A stretch of 63,769 bases of DNA from assembly GCF_002531935.1 (NCBI RefSeq), contig NZ_NWSV01000031.1, positions 1 to 63,769 of the forward strand, written 5' to 3'. This document shows positions 33,769 through 43,062 of the stretch, piece after piece. The notes below the pieces were generated by a model, which saw only the letters and a program-made list of their open reading frames with translations, made no database searches and had not been told where the DNA came from. A program made the position numbers and the translations under genes. Source of the stretch: Rhizobium chutanense. GTDB taxonomy: Bacteria; Pseudomonadota; Alphaproteobacteria; Rhizobiales; Rhizobiaceae. Positions within the stretch are counted from its first letter, which is position 1, and every line of letters starts with the position of its first letter.

Positions 33769-34098
33769 TTATGTCGGCCGCCTTCCCGCGAGCCGCAGCC
33801 AGGGCGCGAGATGGAAGCCGGCCATCAGCAAGTACATCGGCGCCATCCCCCCGATCGGGAAGGCATCAGGCGCCGTCATGCACGTCACGTCGGCACTGCC
33901 GGTTGCCGCCGTCAGCAGTGCCATGAGCACGAATGTCGGGGCGGCGGCGAATGCCAGCCAGTCGGCGGCACGCCGGCCGAGGGAACTGGTGACACTGCTG
34001 CGCGGCTTATCAGTTGATCCGTCCGCGGCAGCGGCCAGCGAGAGCCATTCGGCGGCCCTGTCGTCGAATGGCTTCGGGGTGTGAGCGGAAGATAGCAT
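33769..34098 (-). CDS. Small predicted membrane protein
   Basis: A 109-residue protein with two hydrophobic segments (about 57-73 and 81-100) and a polar N-terminus. The ATG at 34098 (MLSSAHT) is five bases after the DUF899 stop, so it is the second gene of that operon. No family is recognised. An upstream frame reads through the DUF899 gene. Confidence 0.6.
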   Translation of the reverse strand: MLSSAHTPKPFDDRAAEWLSLAAAADGSTDKPRSSVTSSLGRRAADWLAFAAAPTFVLMALLTAATGSADVTCMTAPDAFPIGGMAPMYLLMAGFHLAPWLRLAGRRPT

Positions 34099-34103
34099 CG
34101 GCG

Positions 34104-34916
34104 TCACTCCTTGCCGTAGCGGTCGTGGTGGCGCCACCAGATGCCGGTTTCGTTGCGGCCCTTCGGGGCGCGGTCGAGCCATTGGTACATGCCCCAGAGC
34201 CCGTCGAGCCCGCGGGCATAGCTGGAATAGCTGTGGTAGACGGTGCCGTCGATGAGTTCGAAGGCGCTGACGCCCGGGCGGTCGCGGGTGTAGGTGTGAA
34301 CGTCGGTGCCGGTCATGGAGGCGATCTGGACGATGGGCTCTTCACTGCCGCGCGCCTGCCATTCCGGCACCGTCTTGCCGGAAAGAGGTTGAGGGGCGGG
34401 CGGTTCGGGGGCGGCCGGCTCGCGGCGGTAATTATATTCGATTTCGCCGCGGCGCTGCTGCTCGGGGCTGAACCAGACGCTGAAATCGGCGTTGAAATCG
34501 CTGCCGTCCGAGGAGGCCCAGGGAAAGCTCCAGTCCATGCGCCGCTTGAAGGCCTCAAGCTTTTCGAGCGGGGCGCGCGAGACCGCCCAGAAGGCGACGT
34601 CGTGGTTTTCCAGATGGACGAAGACGCCGTTGAAGCCGTCGGCGATCGACGAGCAGGAGGGGCATCCGGCGCTGTAATCCGGTCCGAACATGAAGTGGTA
34701 GATCAGAAGCTGCGAGCGCCCGCCGAAGAGATCCTTCAGCGAGGCATCGCCGCCTGCGGTGTCGAAACGGTAGTCCTTGTCGATCCTGACGCGGGGCAAC
34801 TGCCGGCGTTTGGCCGCCAGCGCATCGCTTTGCCGCGTCAGTTCCTTCTCCTCCTCGAGCAGATCGAGCCTTGCTTCCAGCCATTGTTGGCGTGTTGCGT
34901 TCAGCTGTGCCGTCAT
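34104..34916 (-). CDS. DUF899 (thioredoxin-like) family protein
   Basis: A 270-residue member of DUF899/COG4312. Typical blocks are the N-terminal ARLDLLEEEKELTR, RVRIDKDYRFD, FGPDYSAGCPSCSSIADGFNG (with a CPSC thiol pair as in thioredoxin-fold proteins) and the C-terminal WWRHHDRYG. Members are common in rhizobia and actinobacteria and function is unproven; a thiol-redox role is inferred from the CxxC. The ATG at 34916 is preferred to frames extending across the divergent HTH gene. It is coupled with the small membrane protein. Confidence 0.88.
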   Translation of the reverse strand: MTAQLNATRQQWLEARLDLLEEEKELTRQSDALAAKRRQLPRVRIDKDYRFDTAGGDASLKDLFGGRSQLLIYHFMFGPDYSAGCPSCSSIADGFNGVFVHLENHDVAFWAVSRAPLEKLEAFKRRMDWSFPWASSDGSDFNADFSVWFSPEQQRRGEIEYNYRREPAAPEPPAPQPLSGKTVPEWQARGSEEPIVQIASMTGTDVHTYTRDRPGVSAFELIDGTVYHSYSSYARGLDGLWGMYQWLDRAPKGRNETGIWWRHHDRYGKE

Positions 34917-35030
34917 GGGTCTTCTCCTTTGCCTGTCTCTCGTCGTAGCATCCGGCTCGGTTGCGGCCGTTGAACGAAGACTACGGCCGGGCAGGCGAAT
35001 GGCGGGAGTGACAAGTGTGACGGGATTTGA

Positions 35031-36251
35031 ATGGACTCGCTGATCACAGCCGCGGCGCGGGCGCTGGCAACGGGTGACGCACTCGGCGCGCTGAAGCGGG
35101 TGGCGCTGCGCGAGGATGCGCCGGCGCTGGCGCTGCGTGGCATCGCCATGGCACAGCTCGGCGATCTCAGCCGCGCCAAGGCGCTTTTGAAAAGTGCGGC
35201 GCGCGCCTTTGGTCCGCGGGAGGCAGTGGCGCGGGCGCGCTGCGTGGTCGCCGAAGCCGAGATCGCGCTCGTTTCGCGCGATCTGATCTGGCCGCCGAAG
35301 GCGTTGGAAGCGGCCCGCAAAGTGCTGGAAGCGCATGGCGACAGGGTCAATGCCGCCCATGCCGGCAATGTCGCCATTCGCAGGCTGGTGCTGATCGGCC
35401 GCCTCGACGAGGCCGAACGCGCGCTTGCAGCCCTTGATCCGACGCCGCTGCCGCCGCCGCTGCAGGCTGCGCACGAGCTGGTGGCGGCTGGCATCGCCGT
35501 CCGGCGGCTGCAGACCGAAGCAGCAGGCGCTGCGCTCGAGCGGGCAAGGCTTGCAGCGCGCGAGGCCAATATCCCGGCTCTGACGGCGGAAGTCGAAACT
35601 GCGGCCCTCGTGCTCGACACGCCGGCGGCGCGGCTGCTGTCGCCCGGGCGGGAGCGCCCGCTGCTGCTTGGTGAGGTGGAAGCGCTGCTCGGTTCGGGCG
35701 CGCTCGTCATTGATGCCTGCCGTCATGTGGTGTGGAAGGCCGGCACGGCCGTCTCGCTGGCGACGCGGCCGGTGCTGTTTGCGCTTGCCCGCACGCTTGC
35801 CGAAGCCTGGCCGGGGGATGTGGCAAGGGGCACGCTGATTGCGCGCGCCTTCCGCGGCAAACACGCCGATGAATCGCATCGCGCCCGACTGCGGGTCGAG
35901 ATCGGCCGGCTGCGCGCTGAATTGCGGGGGCTGGCGGAGGTTTCGGCAACGAAGCGCGGTTTTGCACTTTCGCCGTGCGGCGCCCCGGAGATTGCCGTCC
36001 TGGCGCCGCTCGTCGAAGGGGCTCATGGGGCCGTGCTCGCGTTTCTGGCCGATGGCGAGGCGTGGTCGAGTTCGGCTTTGGCGATTGCGCTCGCTACCAG
36101 CCCCCGCACCGTACAGCGGGCGCTGGATTGCCTTGCCGTCGAGGGCAGGGTGCAGGCGATCGGCCGCGGGCGCGCGCGCCGCTGGATGAACCCGCCGCTC
36201 TCCTCTTTCCCGACGATCTTGTTACTCCCCGGGCCGCTGCCGAGCGACTAG
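35031..36251 (+). CDS. Helix-turn-helix regulator with TPR-like helical domain
   Basis: A 406-residue, mostly alpha-helical, Ala-rich protein. Residues about 1-200 look like degenerate TPR-type repeats. About 215-300 resembles an OmpR-like winged helix (SLATRPVLFALARTLAEAWPGD), and a second winged helix may lie at about 325-385 (SSSALAIALATSPRTVQRALDCLAVEGRV). It is divergent from DUF899 and followed after 27 bases by the beta-propeller gene, which it may regulate. The signal is unknown. Confidence 0.7.
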   Translation: MDSLITAAARALATGDALGALKRVALREDAPALALRGIAMAQLGDLSRAKALLKSAARAFGPREAVARARCVVAEAEIALVSRDLIWPPKALEAARKVLEAHGDRVNAAHAGNVAIRRLVLIGRLDEAERALAALDPTPLPPPLQAAHELVAAGIAVRRLQTEAAGAALERARLAAREANIPALTAEVETAALVLDTPAARLLSPGRERPLLLGEVEALLGSGALVIDACRHVVWKAGTAVSLATRPVLFALARTLAEAWPGDVARGTLIARAFRGKHADESHRARLRVEIGRLRAELRGLAEVSATKRGFALSPCGAPEIAVLAPLVEGAHGAVLAFLADGEAWSSSALAIALATSPRTVQRALDCLAVEGRVQAIGRGRARRWMNPPLSSFPTILLLPGPLPSD

Positions 36252-36278
36252 TATGGTCAAATCCACAAGGAGGAAGAG

Positions 36279-36917
36279 ATGAAGAAATCTGCCGCGACCA
36301 TCCTGCGTGAATACGGACCTTTTCCCGGCGCCGACCGCGTCAACGGCGTCACCTTCGATGGTGAGCATGTCTGGTTCGCCTCGGGCGACAGGCTGAACGC
36401 GCTCGATCCCGCAAGCGGTGAGGTGGTGCGCTCGATCGAGGTCGCGTCCCATGCCGGGACGGCCTTCGACGGCACGTTTCTCTACCAGATCGCCGAGGAT
36501 GTCATTCACAAGATCGACCCGAAGGCCGGTCGCGTCCTTGCCACCATCCCGGCGCCCGGCAATGGCGGCGATTCCGGCCTTGCCTGGGCCGAAGGCACGC
36601 TCTGGGTCGGCCAGCACCGCGGCCGCAGGATCCATCAGATCGACCCGGAGACGGGCAAGATTCTGCGCACGATCGAATCCAACCGCGTCGTCACAGGCGT
36701 CACCTGGGTCGACGGCCAGCTCTGGCACGGCACCTGGGAAGGCGACGACAGCGATGTCAGGCGCATCGACCCCGAAACGGGGGAAGTGCTGGAGCGGCTC
36801 GACATGCCCGAAGGCACCGGCGTCTCCGGCCTGGAATCCGACGGCGGCGACCGTTTCTTCTGCGGCGGCGGCGGCGGCGGCAGCGGCAAGATCCGCGCGG
36901 TGCGCCGGCCGGCGTGA
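36279..36917 (+). CDS. Beta-propeller (YVTN/Vgb-like) protein
   Basis: A 212-residue protein built of blade-like repeats: VNGVTFDGEHVWFASGDRLNALDP, GTAFDGTFLYQIAEDVIHKIDP, GLAWAEGTLWVGQHRGRRIHQIDP, and GVTWVDGQLWHG. It resembles Vgb/YncE or glutamine-cyclotransferase-like propellers. There is no signal peptide, so it is cytosolic. A strong AGGAGGAAGAG site precedes the ATG. A Gly run (about 195-203) near the C-terminus is a low-complexity stretch. It is in an operon with the HTH gene. Confidence 0.8.
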   Translation: MKKSAATILREYGPFPGADRVNGVTFDGEHVWFASGDRLNALDPASGEVVRSIEVASHAGTAFDGTFLYQIAEDVIHKIDPKAGRVLATIPAPGNGGDSGLAWAEGTLWVGQHRGRRIHQIDPETGKILRTIESNRVVTGVTWVDGQLWHGTWEGDDSDVRRIDPETGEVLERLDMPEGTGVSGLESDGGDRFFCGGGGGGSGKIRAVRRPA

Positions 36918-37331
36918 AGCGGCTCGGGAGCGCCCGCCTCGCCCTTCGAGGCCCCTGCGGGGCGCCTCAGGGTGAGGCTCTCTGGAGGCTGCGCGCATCC
37001 TCCAGCGCCGGCAATTGCAAGCGCGGCATCCGCCAACGTCCCTCATGCTGAGGTGCGCAGCCCGAAGGGCGGAGCCTCGAAGCACGCGCCGCAACGCTGC
37101 TTCTTGCATTCATGAACGTCGGCGCACCCGCCTCGTCCTTCGAGGCCCTTGCGGGCGCCTCAGGATGCGGCTCTCTTGGAGGCTGGTGCATCCTCCCGCG
37201 CCCGCAATGACAAGCGGAGCATCCTCCCAACGCCCGTCCTGCCGTGTAAGTAAGAGCAAGCGCAATTCACAATCCGTCAACTTTTGCGTGTCAATTTCTC
37301 GGCGGCGGGCGCCATCAAAAGGTCGCGGGTA
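36918..37331. repeat. Intergenic cluster of dispersed GAGAGCCTC repeats
   Basis: This 414-base stretch carries two inverted relatives of the element at 22779: 36936-36985 (CCTCGCCCTTCGAGGCCCC) and 37125-37180 (CCTCGTCCTTCGAGGCCCT), with a diverged third at 37040-37090. It separates the beta-propeller gene from the histidine kinase. The kinase promoter should lie in 37190-37330. Confidence 0.65.
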
Positions 37332-39029
37332 TTGAAGGTCAGGCTGACATCCCACATTACGTTCGTCCTGGTGACGCTTACCTGCGCGGCGGCTGTGCTG
37401 TTGTGCGGATTTGCGTGGCTCGCCGCCGTCAAGGTCGATGACCTCTCGCTGCGCCGGCAGGCGGACTTCGTCGGTCAGGGATTGGAAGAGCAGATCGCCG
37501 CACTCCCTCGCGAACAGGAAAGCATCGCCAAATGGGACGACGCCTTCCTTTATGCCAAGCAGCGGAACCATGACTGGCTGCTCGACAATATCGGCCAGTG
37601 GACGAGCCGGTATTTCGGGCATGACAGGACCTATATCTTCGACGATACCAATCGCCTGATGTTTGCGTTCCGCGACGGCGCCGACGTCATGCCGCCGCGG
37701 CTCGGCAGTGACGACAGCCCTGACATGACCGCTGTTGCCGAGGAGATGCGTGCCGCTCTCGTCGAGCTGGCGGCAAAGCCCGGCAGCCGGCCGCTCGGTC
37801 AGCTGGCCGAGGTTCGCACGCTGATGATCGGCAACAGGCCGGCGATCATCAGTGCGCGTCCCATTCTGCCGAGCTCGGCCAGGATGCAGGTCGAGGCGGG
37901 GCAGGAATTCATCACCGTCTCGGTCAAGTTCATCGATGGAAAAGTTGCCGAAAACATCGCCCATTATGCGCGGCTCGAAGGCTTGCATTTCACGCCTTGG
38001 AAAAGTGCGGATGAGCGGGTGCAGGTCGCCGTGCCGTCCCATGACGGCGGCACGATCGGCTATCTCGTCTGGCCGCCGATCCGGCCCGGATTCATGCTGC
38101 TTCAGCAGATCGCGCCGGCTGGGCTCGGCTGCCTGGCACTGCTGATCACCGTCGTGTTCTGGCTCGGACGCGGTCTGCATCGCACGTCGCTGACCCTGCT
38201 CGACAGTCAGGCCGAGATCACCCATCACCGCAATCATCTGGAAGAAATGGTGGCCGATCGAACGGCCGAGATCGAGAGGCAGAGAGAGGAGCTGGACCGG
38301 CTCTTGGTGCACGAACGCCAGGTGAACGCGCTTCAGCGCCAGTTCGTCGCCATGGCCTCGCACGAGTTTCGCACGCCGCTCGCCATCATCGACGCCGCGG
38401 CCCAGCGGCTCTGCCGCTCGACCGCCAATATCAGCGGCGATTACGTTCGCGAAAAGGCCGGCGTGATCCGCAGCGCGGTCGTGCGCATGGTCGATCTGAT
38501 GGAGAGCATCCTCGCCAGCGGCCGGCTCGAAACCGGGCAGATCACCCTGAAGCGCAGCGAAGGCGATCTGAAAGCCCTGCTCGTCACCTGCTGCGAGCGG
38601 CTGCGCCAGCTCAGCCGCTCGCATGTCTTCCATCTCGATCTCGAGGCCATACCCGATCAATTGACGTTCGACCGCAGCGCGATGGAACAGGTTTTCACCA
38701 ACCTGATTTCGAACGCCGTCAAATATTCGCCCAAGGCGCCCGACATCCATGTCCGCGCCCGGGCCGACGAGACGACCGTGGAGATTGCGATCTCCGACAG
38801 CGGCATCGGCATGGATGCGGAGGATCTGCCGAAACTGTTCCAGCCCTATTATCGCGCCCGCAGCGCGACGGGCATTGCCGGAACCGGCATCGGCCTGAAT
38901 GTCGTCAAGCAGGTCGTCGAGCTGCATGGCGGCAGCGTCGAGGTGACGAGCGAGCTCGGCAAGGGCACAACATTCACCATTATACTGCCAATAGAGCTTC
39001 TATTGCCGGATCAACACGTTGCAGCTTAA
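37332..39029 (+). CDS. CHASE4-type sensor histidine kinase
   Basis: A 565-residue membrane kinase: membrane segment (about 10-33), periplasmic CHASE4-like sensor (about 38-255), second membrane segment (about 262-282), coiled coil (about 290-330), HisKA with H in MASHEFRTPL, and HATPase with N in NLISNAVKYSP, DSGIGM and GTGIGLNVVKQ. There is no ATG; TTG at 37332 follows AAAGG, and TTG at 37284 is an alternative. It is followed after 11 bases by a single-domain response regulator, its probable partner. Confidence 0.9.
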   Translation: MKVRLTSHITFVLVTLTCAAAVLLCGFAWLAAVKVDDLSLRRQADFVGQGLEEQIAALPREQESIAKWDDAFLYAKQRNHDWLLDNIGQWTSRYFGHDRTYIFDDTNRLMFAFRDGADVMPPRLGSDDSPDMTAVAEEMRAALVELAAKPGSRPLGQLAEVRTLMIGNRPAIISARPILPSSARMQVEAGQEFITVSVKFIDGKVAENIAHYARLEGLHFTPWKSADERVQVAVPSHDGGTIGYLVWPPIRPGFMLLQQIAPAGLGCLALLITVVFWLGRGLHRTSLTLLDSQAEITHHRNHLEEMVADRTAEIERQREELDRLLVHERQVNALQRQFVAMASHEFRTPLAIIDAAAQRLCRSTANISGDYVREKAGVIRSAVVRMVDLMESILASGRLETGQITLKRSEGDLKALLVTCCERLRQLSRSHVFHLDLEAIPDQLTFDRSAMEQVFTNLISNAVKYSPKAPDIHVRARADETTVEIAISDSGIGMDAEDLPKLFQPYYRARSATGIAGTGIGLNVVKQVVELHGGSVEVTSELGKGTTFTIILPIELLLPDQHVAA

Positions 39030-39040
39030 GGAAGAATTTC

Positions 39041-39442
39041 ATGGTTACAGTCCTGTGCATTGAGGATGAAGTCGAGATCCGGAACCTCCTCGTCGAAGAG
39101 TTGAACGAGGCCGGCTACAAGACGCTCGAGGCCTCGAACGGCGCCGAAGGGCTGGAAATGATCCTGTCGAAATGGCCGGATATCGTCATCAGCGATATCT
39201 CCATGCCTGTTATGGACGGGCATCAGCTGCTGGCGGAAATTCAGATCAATCATCCCGAGCTTTCCAACATCCCCTTCATCCTGCTGACGGCGCTGACCGA
39301 CCGGGAAAACACGCTGGCCGGCCTGCGCGGCGGCGCGGCGGACTATCTGACCAAGCCGCTCGACTTCGATCTGCTGCTCGCCAAGCTCGAAGGCTGCGTG
39401 ACCCGGCTGGAGAACGACAAGGCGGTCAACCGGTCGTTTTGA
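39041..39442 (+). CDS. Single-domain response regulator
   Basis: A 133-residue CheY-like receiver without an output domain. The acidic pair is in IEDE, the phosphoacceptor Asp in DIVISDISMPVMDG, Thr in LLTAL and Lys in TKPLD. It is the partner of the upstream histidine kinase and probably passes the signal by phosphotransfer or protein contact rather than by DNA binding. A bidirectional terminator follows. Confidence 0.93.
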   Translation: MVTVLCIEDEVEIRNLLVEELNEAGYKTLEASNGAEGLEMILSKWPDIVISDISMPVMDGHQLLAEIQINHPELSNIPFILLTALTDRENTLAGLRGGAADYLTKPLDFDLLLAKLEGCVTRLENDKAVNRSF

Positions 39443-39458
39443 GGATGGCGGTGGGCGC

Positions 39459-39482
39459 CAGCGCCCGGCCTTTCGGGCGCTG
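39459..39482. terminator. Terminator hairpin between convergent genes
   Basis: CAGCGCCCG (39459-39467) and CGGGCGCTG (39474-39482) form a perfect 9-base stem around GCCTTT, between the response regulator and the MocR gene. No T-run follows on either strand, so termination efficiency is uncertain. Confidence 0.55.
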
Positions 39483-39488
39483 TAGGCT

Positions 39489-40886
39489 TTATCGTGCGAT
39501 CTTCAGCGCATCCCTCAATACGTCGAACACCCGCGCCTCCAGCGTCTGCGACACATTGAAGCGCATGAAATTCGTTGCCGATTGCGACAGGCTGAAGGCG
39601 TTTCCCGGGGCCAGAACGATGCGCTTTTCCAGCGCGGCGCGGGCCACGTCGGCCGCATCGATGCCGTCGGGCAGGCGGCACCAGAGGAACATTCCGGCCT
39701 GCGGTTCCAGCCAGGGTTTTATCCCCAGCCCCTTCAGCCGGGCCGAGACCTCGCCCATCGCCCGGGAAAGCCGGTGCCTCAGCGTTTCCATGTGTTTGCG
39801 GTAGCCGCCGTCGCTCAGGACGTTCAGCACCAGTTCCGCCGTCAGCCGGCCGCCGCCGAAGGAGGTGGCGATCTTGAGGTCGGTCAGGCCGTCGATCCAT
39901 TCGGGCCTGGCGGCGACGAAGCCGCAGCGGGCGGAAGCCGAGAGCGTCTTGGAAAAGCTGCCGATATGGATGACGCGCTCCAGCCCGTCGAAGGCGGCCA
40001 GGCGAGGCGCCGGCGAATACTCGAAATCGGCAAAGATATCGTCCTCGATGATGGTGAGGTCGAATTGCTCGGCGAGTTTCAGAAGCCGATGGGCGGTCAC
40101 CGGCGACAGCGTTGCGCCGGTGGGATTGTGGATGGCTGAGTTGGTGATGTAGAGCCGCGGCCGCTCCTCGGCGACGACCTGGGCGAACCGCTCGATATCG
40201 GGGCCGGAGGGCGTGTAGGGGACGCCGACGATCTTTGCCCGGTGGGCCCGCAGCAAAGCGTGGAAATTGAAATAGCAGGGGTCGTCGACCAGCACGGTGT
40301 CGCCGGGTTCCAGCAGGAAACGGCAAAGCAGATCGATTGCCTGCGTGCCGGAATCGGCGAGCATGATCTGATCCGGGGAGGCTTCGATGCCGCGTTCGCC
40401 CATGCGCCGGGAAATCAGCTGGCGCAGTGGCGGCAGGCCGAGCGGCGAGCCGTAATCGGCAAGGGCGGCGCCGTCGGCGCGGGCCAGCGTTCTCAACCCG
40501 CGGCGCATGCCTTCCGCGGGCAGCCAGACGGGCGGCAGCCAGCCGCAGCCGGGCTTCAGGTCGGTTTCATCGGCCTCCAGCGATTGCCGCGATATCCAGA
40601 AGGGATCGACGGCGCGATCGAGCTTCGGCCCGGCCTCGGCAAGCGCGAAGGGGGCTGCCTGATTGGCGACGTAGAATCCCGAACCCGGCCTTGCCAGGAT
40701 CGCGCCTTCGGCGACGAGACGCTCATAGGCGTCGACGACGGTCGATGTCGAAAGCTTCAGTGCCGCCGCCAGTCCCCGCACCGAAGGCAGCTTGGCGCCC
40801 GGCGTCAGGCTGCGCGCGGCGATGCGCTGGCGGATCGTCGCGACGACCATGTCGATGCGGGTGCGCCCCGCTGTGTTTTCATCCAT
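39489..40886 (-). CDS. MocR-type PLP-dependent transcriptional regulator
   Basis: A 465-residue fusion of an N-terminal GntR winged helix (about 10-75) and an aminotransferase fold (about 110-460). The PLP lysine lies in GSFSKTLSASARCGF, and NSAIHNPTGATLS and DDPCYFNFH are present. MocR proteins bind PLP-amino-acid adducts and control nearby genes; the divergent EamA exporter is the evident target. The ATG at 40886 (MDENTAG) gives the usual length; the longer frame runs over the exporter gene. Confidence 0.92.
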   Translation of the reverse strand: MDENTAGRTRIDMVVATIRQRIAARSLTPGAKLPSVRGLAAALKLSTSTVVDAYERLVAEGAILARPGSGFYVANQAAPFALAEAGPKLDRAVDPFWISRQSLEADETDLKPGCGWLPPVWLPAEGMRRGLRTLARADGAALADYGSPLGLPPLRQLISRRMGERGIEASPDQIMLADSGTQAIDLLCRFLLEPGDTVLVDDPCYFNFHALLRAHRAKIVGVPYTPSGPDIERFAQVVAEERPRLYITNSAIHNPTGATLSPVTAHRLLKLAEQFDLTIIEDDIFADFEYSPAPRLAAFDGLERVIHIGSFSKTLSASARCGFVAARPEWIDGLTDLKIATSFGGGRLTAELVLNVLSDGGYRKHMETLRHRLSRAMGEVSARLKGLGIKPWLEPQAGMFLWCRLPDGIDAADVARAALEKRIVLAPGNAFSLSQSATNFMRFNVSQTLEARVFDVLRDALKIAR

Positions 40887-40998
40887 CCGTACTGCTTCCT
40901 GCACTATAACAGTTTTGCAAAAGCGTATCAGATTGTCCCTGTCGTCACCAGCCATATCGGCCGATAAGGGGGCAGCAAGATAAGGAGCGCAGCGCATC

Positions 40999-41862
40999 AT
41001 GGACCGTATGGCATCGGGATGGATCAATGGTTTTATCGGCGTGCTGATCTTCAGCGGATCGCTGCCGGCCACGCGCGTGGCGGTGATGCAGTTCGATCCG
41101 GTCTTCCTGACCGTGGCGCGTGCGGCGATTGCCGGCATTCTGGCGCTCGGCCTGCTGATAGCCTTCCGCGAGAAGCGGCCGGGCCGGCGCGATCTCATCT
41201 CGCTTGTCGTCGTCGCCCTCGGCGTCGTTGTCGGCTTCCCGCTGCTGACGGCGCTGGCGCTGCAGCATGTCACCTCGGCCCATTCCATCGTCTTCATCGG
41301 TCTGCTGCCGCTGTCGACGGCGATCTTCGGGGTGATCCGCGGCGGAGAACGGCCGAAGCCGGCATTCTGGCTGTTCTCCGTTCTCGGCAGCGCGCTGGTG
41401 GCGGGTTTCGCCTTGACGCAGGGGCTGACGGCGTCACCGGTCGGCGACCTCCTGATGCTAGCGGCAATCGTCGCCTGCGGCCTCGGCTATGCCGAAGGCG
41501 GCAGGCTGTCGCGCACGCTCGGCGGCTGGCAGGTGATTTCCTGGGCGCTGGTGCTGTCGCTGCCGGTGATGGTCGCGGTCGCTTTCTTGCATCGGCCGGC
41601 AAGTTTTGCCGGCATCGAGACGCCCGCACTCATCGGTCTTGCCTATGTCTCGCTGTTCTCGATGCTGATCGGCTTCATCTTCTGGTATCGCGGCCTGTCG
41701 CAAGGCGGCATCGCCGCCGTCGGCCAATTGCAGCTGCTGCAGCCGTTTTTCGGCCTGGCGCTCGCCGCCACCCTGCTGCACGAACCGGTCACCTGGATCA
41801 TGCTCGCCGTGACGGTTGCCGTGATTCTCTGCGTGGCCGGGGCGCGCCGGTTTGCGCGGTAG
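40999..41862 (+). CDS. EamA/DMT family transporter
   Basis: A 287-residue integral membrane protein with about ten helices in two EamA repeats, of the RhaT/YdcZ exporter type. It has TAAGGAG upstream of the ATG. It is divergent from a MocR regulator, and MocR/EamA pairs usually export amino acids or related metabolites. The substrate is unknown. Confidence 0.9.
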   Translation: MDRMASGWINGFIGVLIFSGSLPATRVAVMQFDPVFLTVARAAIAGILALGLLIAFREKRPGRRDLISLVVVALGVVVGFPLLTALALQHVTSAHSIVFIGLLPLSTAIFGVIRGGERPKPAFWLFSVLGSALVAGFALTQGLTASPVGDLLMLAAIVACGLGYAEGGRLSRTLGGWQVISWALVLSLPVMVAVAFLHRPASFAGIETPALIGLAYVSLFSMLIGFIFWYRGLSQGGIAAVGQLQLLQPFFGLALAATLLHEPVTWIMLAVTVAVILCVAGARRFAR

Positions 41863-42009
41863 CGGTTCGGCTCGGGTCACAAAGCCGCCGCTCAATGGTC
41901 AGAAAATGGCCCCGTTACCGCCGCACCGAGCCCTTTTCCGGCTTCATCGTCGCGACCTCGCCAGCCTTTTCGAGCGGCTGAGCGATCGACCGAAATCACC
42001 GGAAAAGGA

Positions 42010-42465
42010 ATGAAAATGATCACTCGTTACACATCCCTCGCAACGATGACCGCCGCGGTGTTCAGCCTGCTTGCCTTCAGCGCGGCATCCGCGACCGAGC
42101 TTGCCCAGGCGCAGCAGCAGCCGCCGGCACAGGGCCAGGCGCCGATGCAGGGGCAGGGCGGGGGTACCGGTGCGGCCGCCCCCGTCAGCGATCAGAAGCT
42201 GGAAGCCTTTGCCGTTGCCTATCTGCAGGTCGATAAGGTCCGGCAGCAATATTCGGCCAAGATCGACGCCACCAAGGACCAGGCTGCCAAGCAGAAGCTG
42301 CAGGAAGAAGCCAAGCAGCAGATGGTCGACACCGTGCAAGCCTCCAACGATATCTCGGTCGAGGAATATTCCTCGATCCTGACGGCCGCGCAGAGCGACC
42401 CGGCTCTTGCCAAGAAGGTGCTGGAAAAGATCGGCACCCCGCCGCCGGCACAGCCGCAGCAATAG
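42010..42465 (+). CDS. DUF4168 domain exported protein
   Basis: A 151-residue protein with a signal peptide (about 1-28), a Gln/Pro/Gly-rich linker (about 32-57), and a DUF4168 helical region (KLEAFAVAYLQVDKVRQQYSAKI through EYSSILTAAQSDPALAKKV). DUF4168 proteins are periplasmic and of unknown function, common in alphaproteobacteria and cyanobacteria. It is monocistronic; a strong GC hairpin (42485-42520) lies after it. Confidence 0.88.
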   Translation: MKMITRYTSLATMTAAVFSLLAFSAASATELAQAQQQPPAQGQAPMQGQGGGTGAAAPVSDQKLEAFAVAYLQVDKVRQQYSAKIDATKDQAAKQKLQEEAKQQMVDTVQASNDISVEEYSSILTAAQSDPALAKKVLEKIGTPPPAQPQQ

Positions 42466-42484
42466 GCTTAAACGGGAACCAAGG

Positions 42485-42520
42485 GGCGGGTGCACGCGGT
42501 CTTCCCGCGCCCGCCCCAAT
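42485..42520. terminator. GC-rich hairpin after the DUF4168 gene
   Basis: GGGGCGGG near 42485 pairs with CCCGCCCC near 42513. No T-run follows. It sits between convergent genes, so a terminator role is plausible but not strong. Confidence 0.45.
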
Positions 42521-42532
42521 CCCGGCGTGGTT

Positions 42533-42919
42533 TCACTGGGCAGGCACGACCAGCGCTTCGCCCTTGCGGACGATATAGGTCGCCAGCTCCGAGGCCTCGC
42601 CGCTGCCGACGTTCCTGGCCGAATGCACCATGCCGGAGGGAATGAACAGGGACTGGCCGGCCTTCAGCGTCACCGGCTCCCGGCCTTCGAGCCGGTATTC
42701 CAGCGTGCCGTCGAGAACGAAGGCGATTTCTTCGCCCGGATGCGCATGTTTCGGCGCGAGAACGCCCGGGGCGAAATCGACCCGCACCTGAACGGCCTCG
42801 TGGCCGGGCACGTCGATATCGCTTCTGACGAGATCGGTGCGCTGCAGCGGCTGATCCGCATGCGCTGTTGCGGCCGCGCCGAGAGCAAGGGCGAGCGCTA
42901 TCGCCTGAATCATTTTCAT
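42533..42919 (-). CDS. Exported cupin-domain protein
   Basis: A 128-residue protein with a signal peptide (about 1-21) and one cupin domain: PKHAHPGEEIAFVLDGTLEYRL (first motif with the His and Glu metal ligands) and SLFIPSGMVHSARNV (second motif). Small exported cupins of this kind are common in rhizobia; function is unknown. The ATG at 42919 gives the signal peptide. Confidence 0.85.
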   Translation of the reverse strand: MKMIQAIALALALGAAATAHADQPLQRTDLVRSDIDVPGHEAVQVRVDFAPGVLAPKHAHPGEEIAFVLDGTLEYRLEGREPVTLKAGQSLFIPSGMVHSARNVGSGEASELATYIVRKGEALVVPAQ

Positions 42920-43062
42920 CGTGTCATCCTTCCTGAATTGACCATTGCGGCGCATCGGCCGCATCGCCATTTCAGTCGATGATTGAACCAGGCATGTGTC
43001 TGGAAACCGGTATTTTTGTAAGCGAGTGTATCGGGGGACCGGACCCGGATATCTGATGAGAC

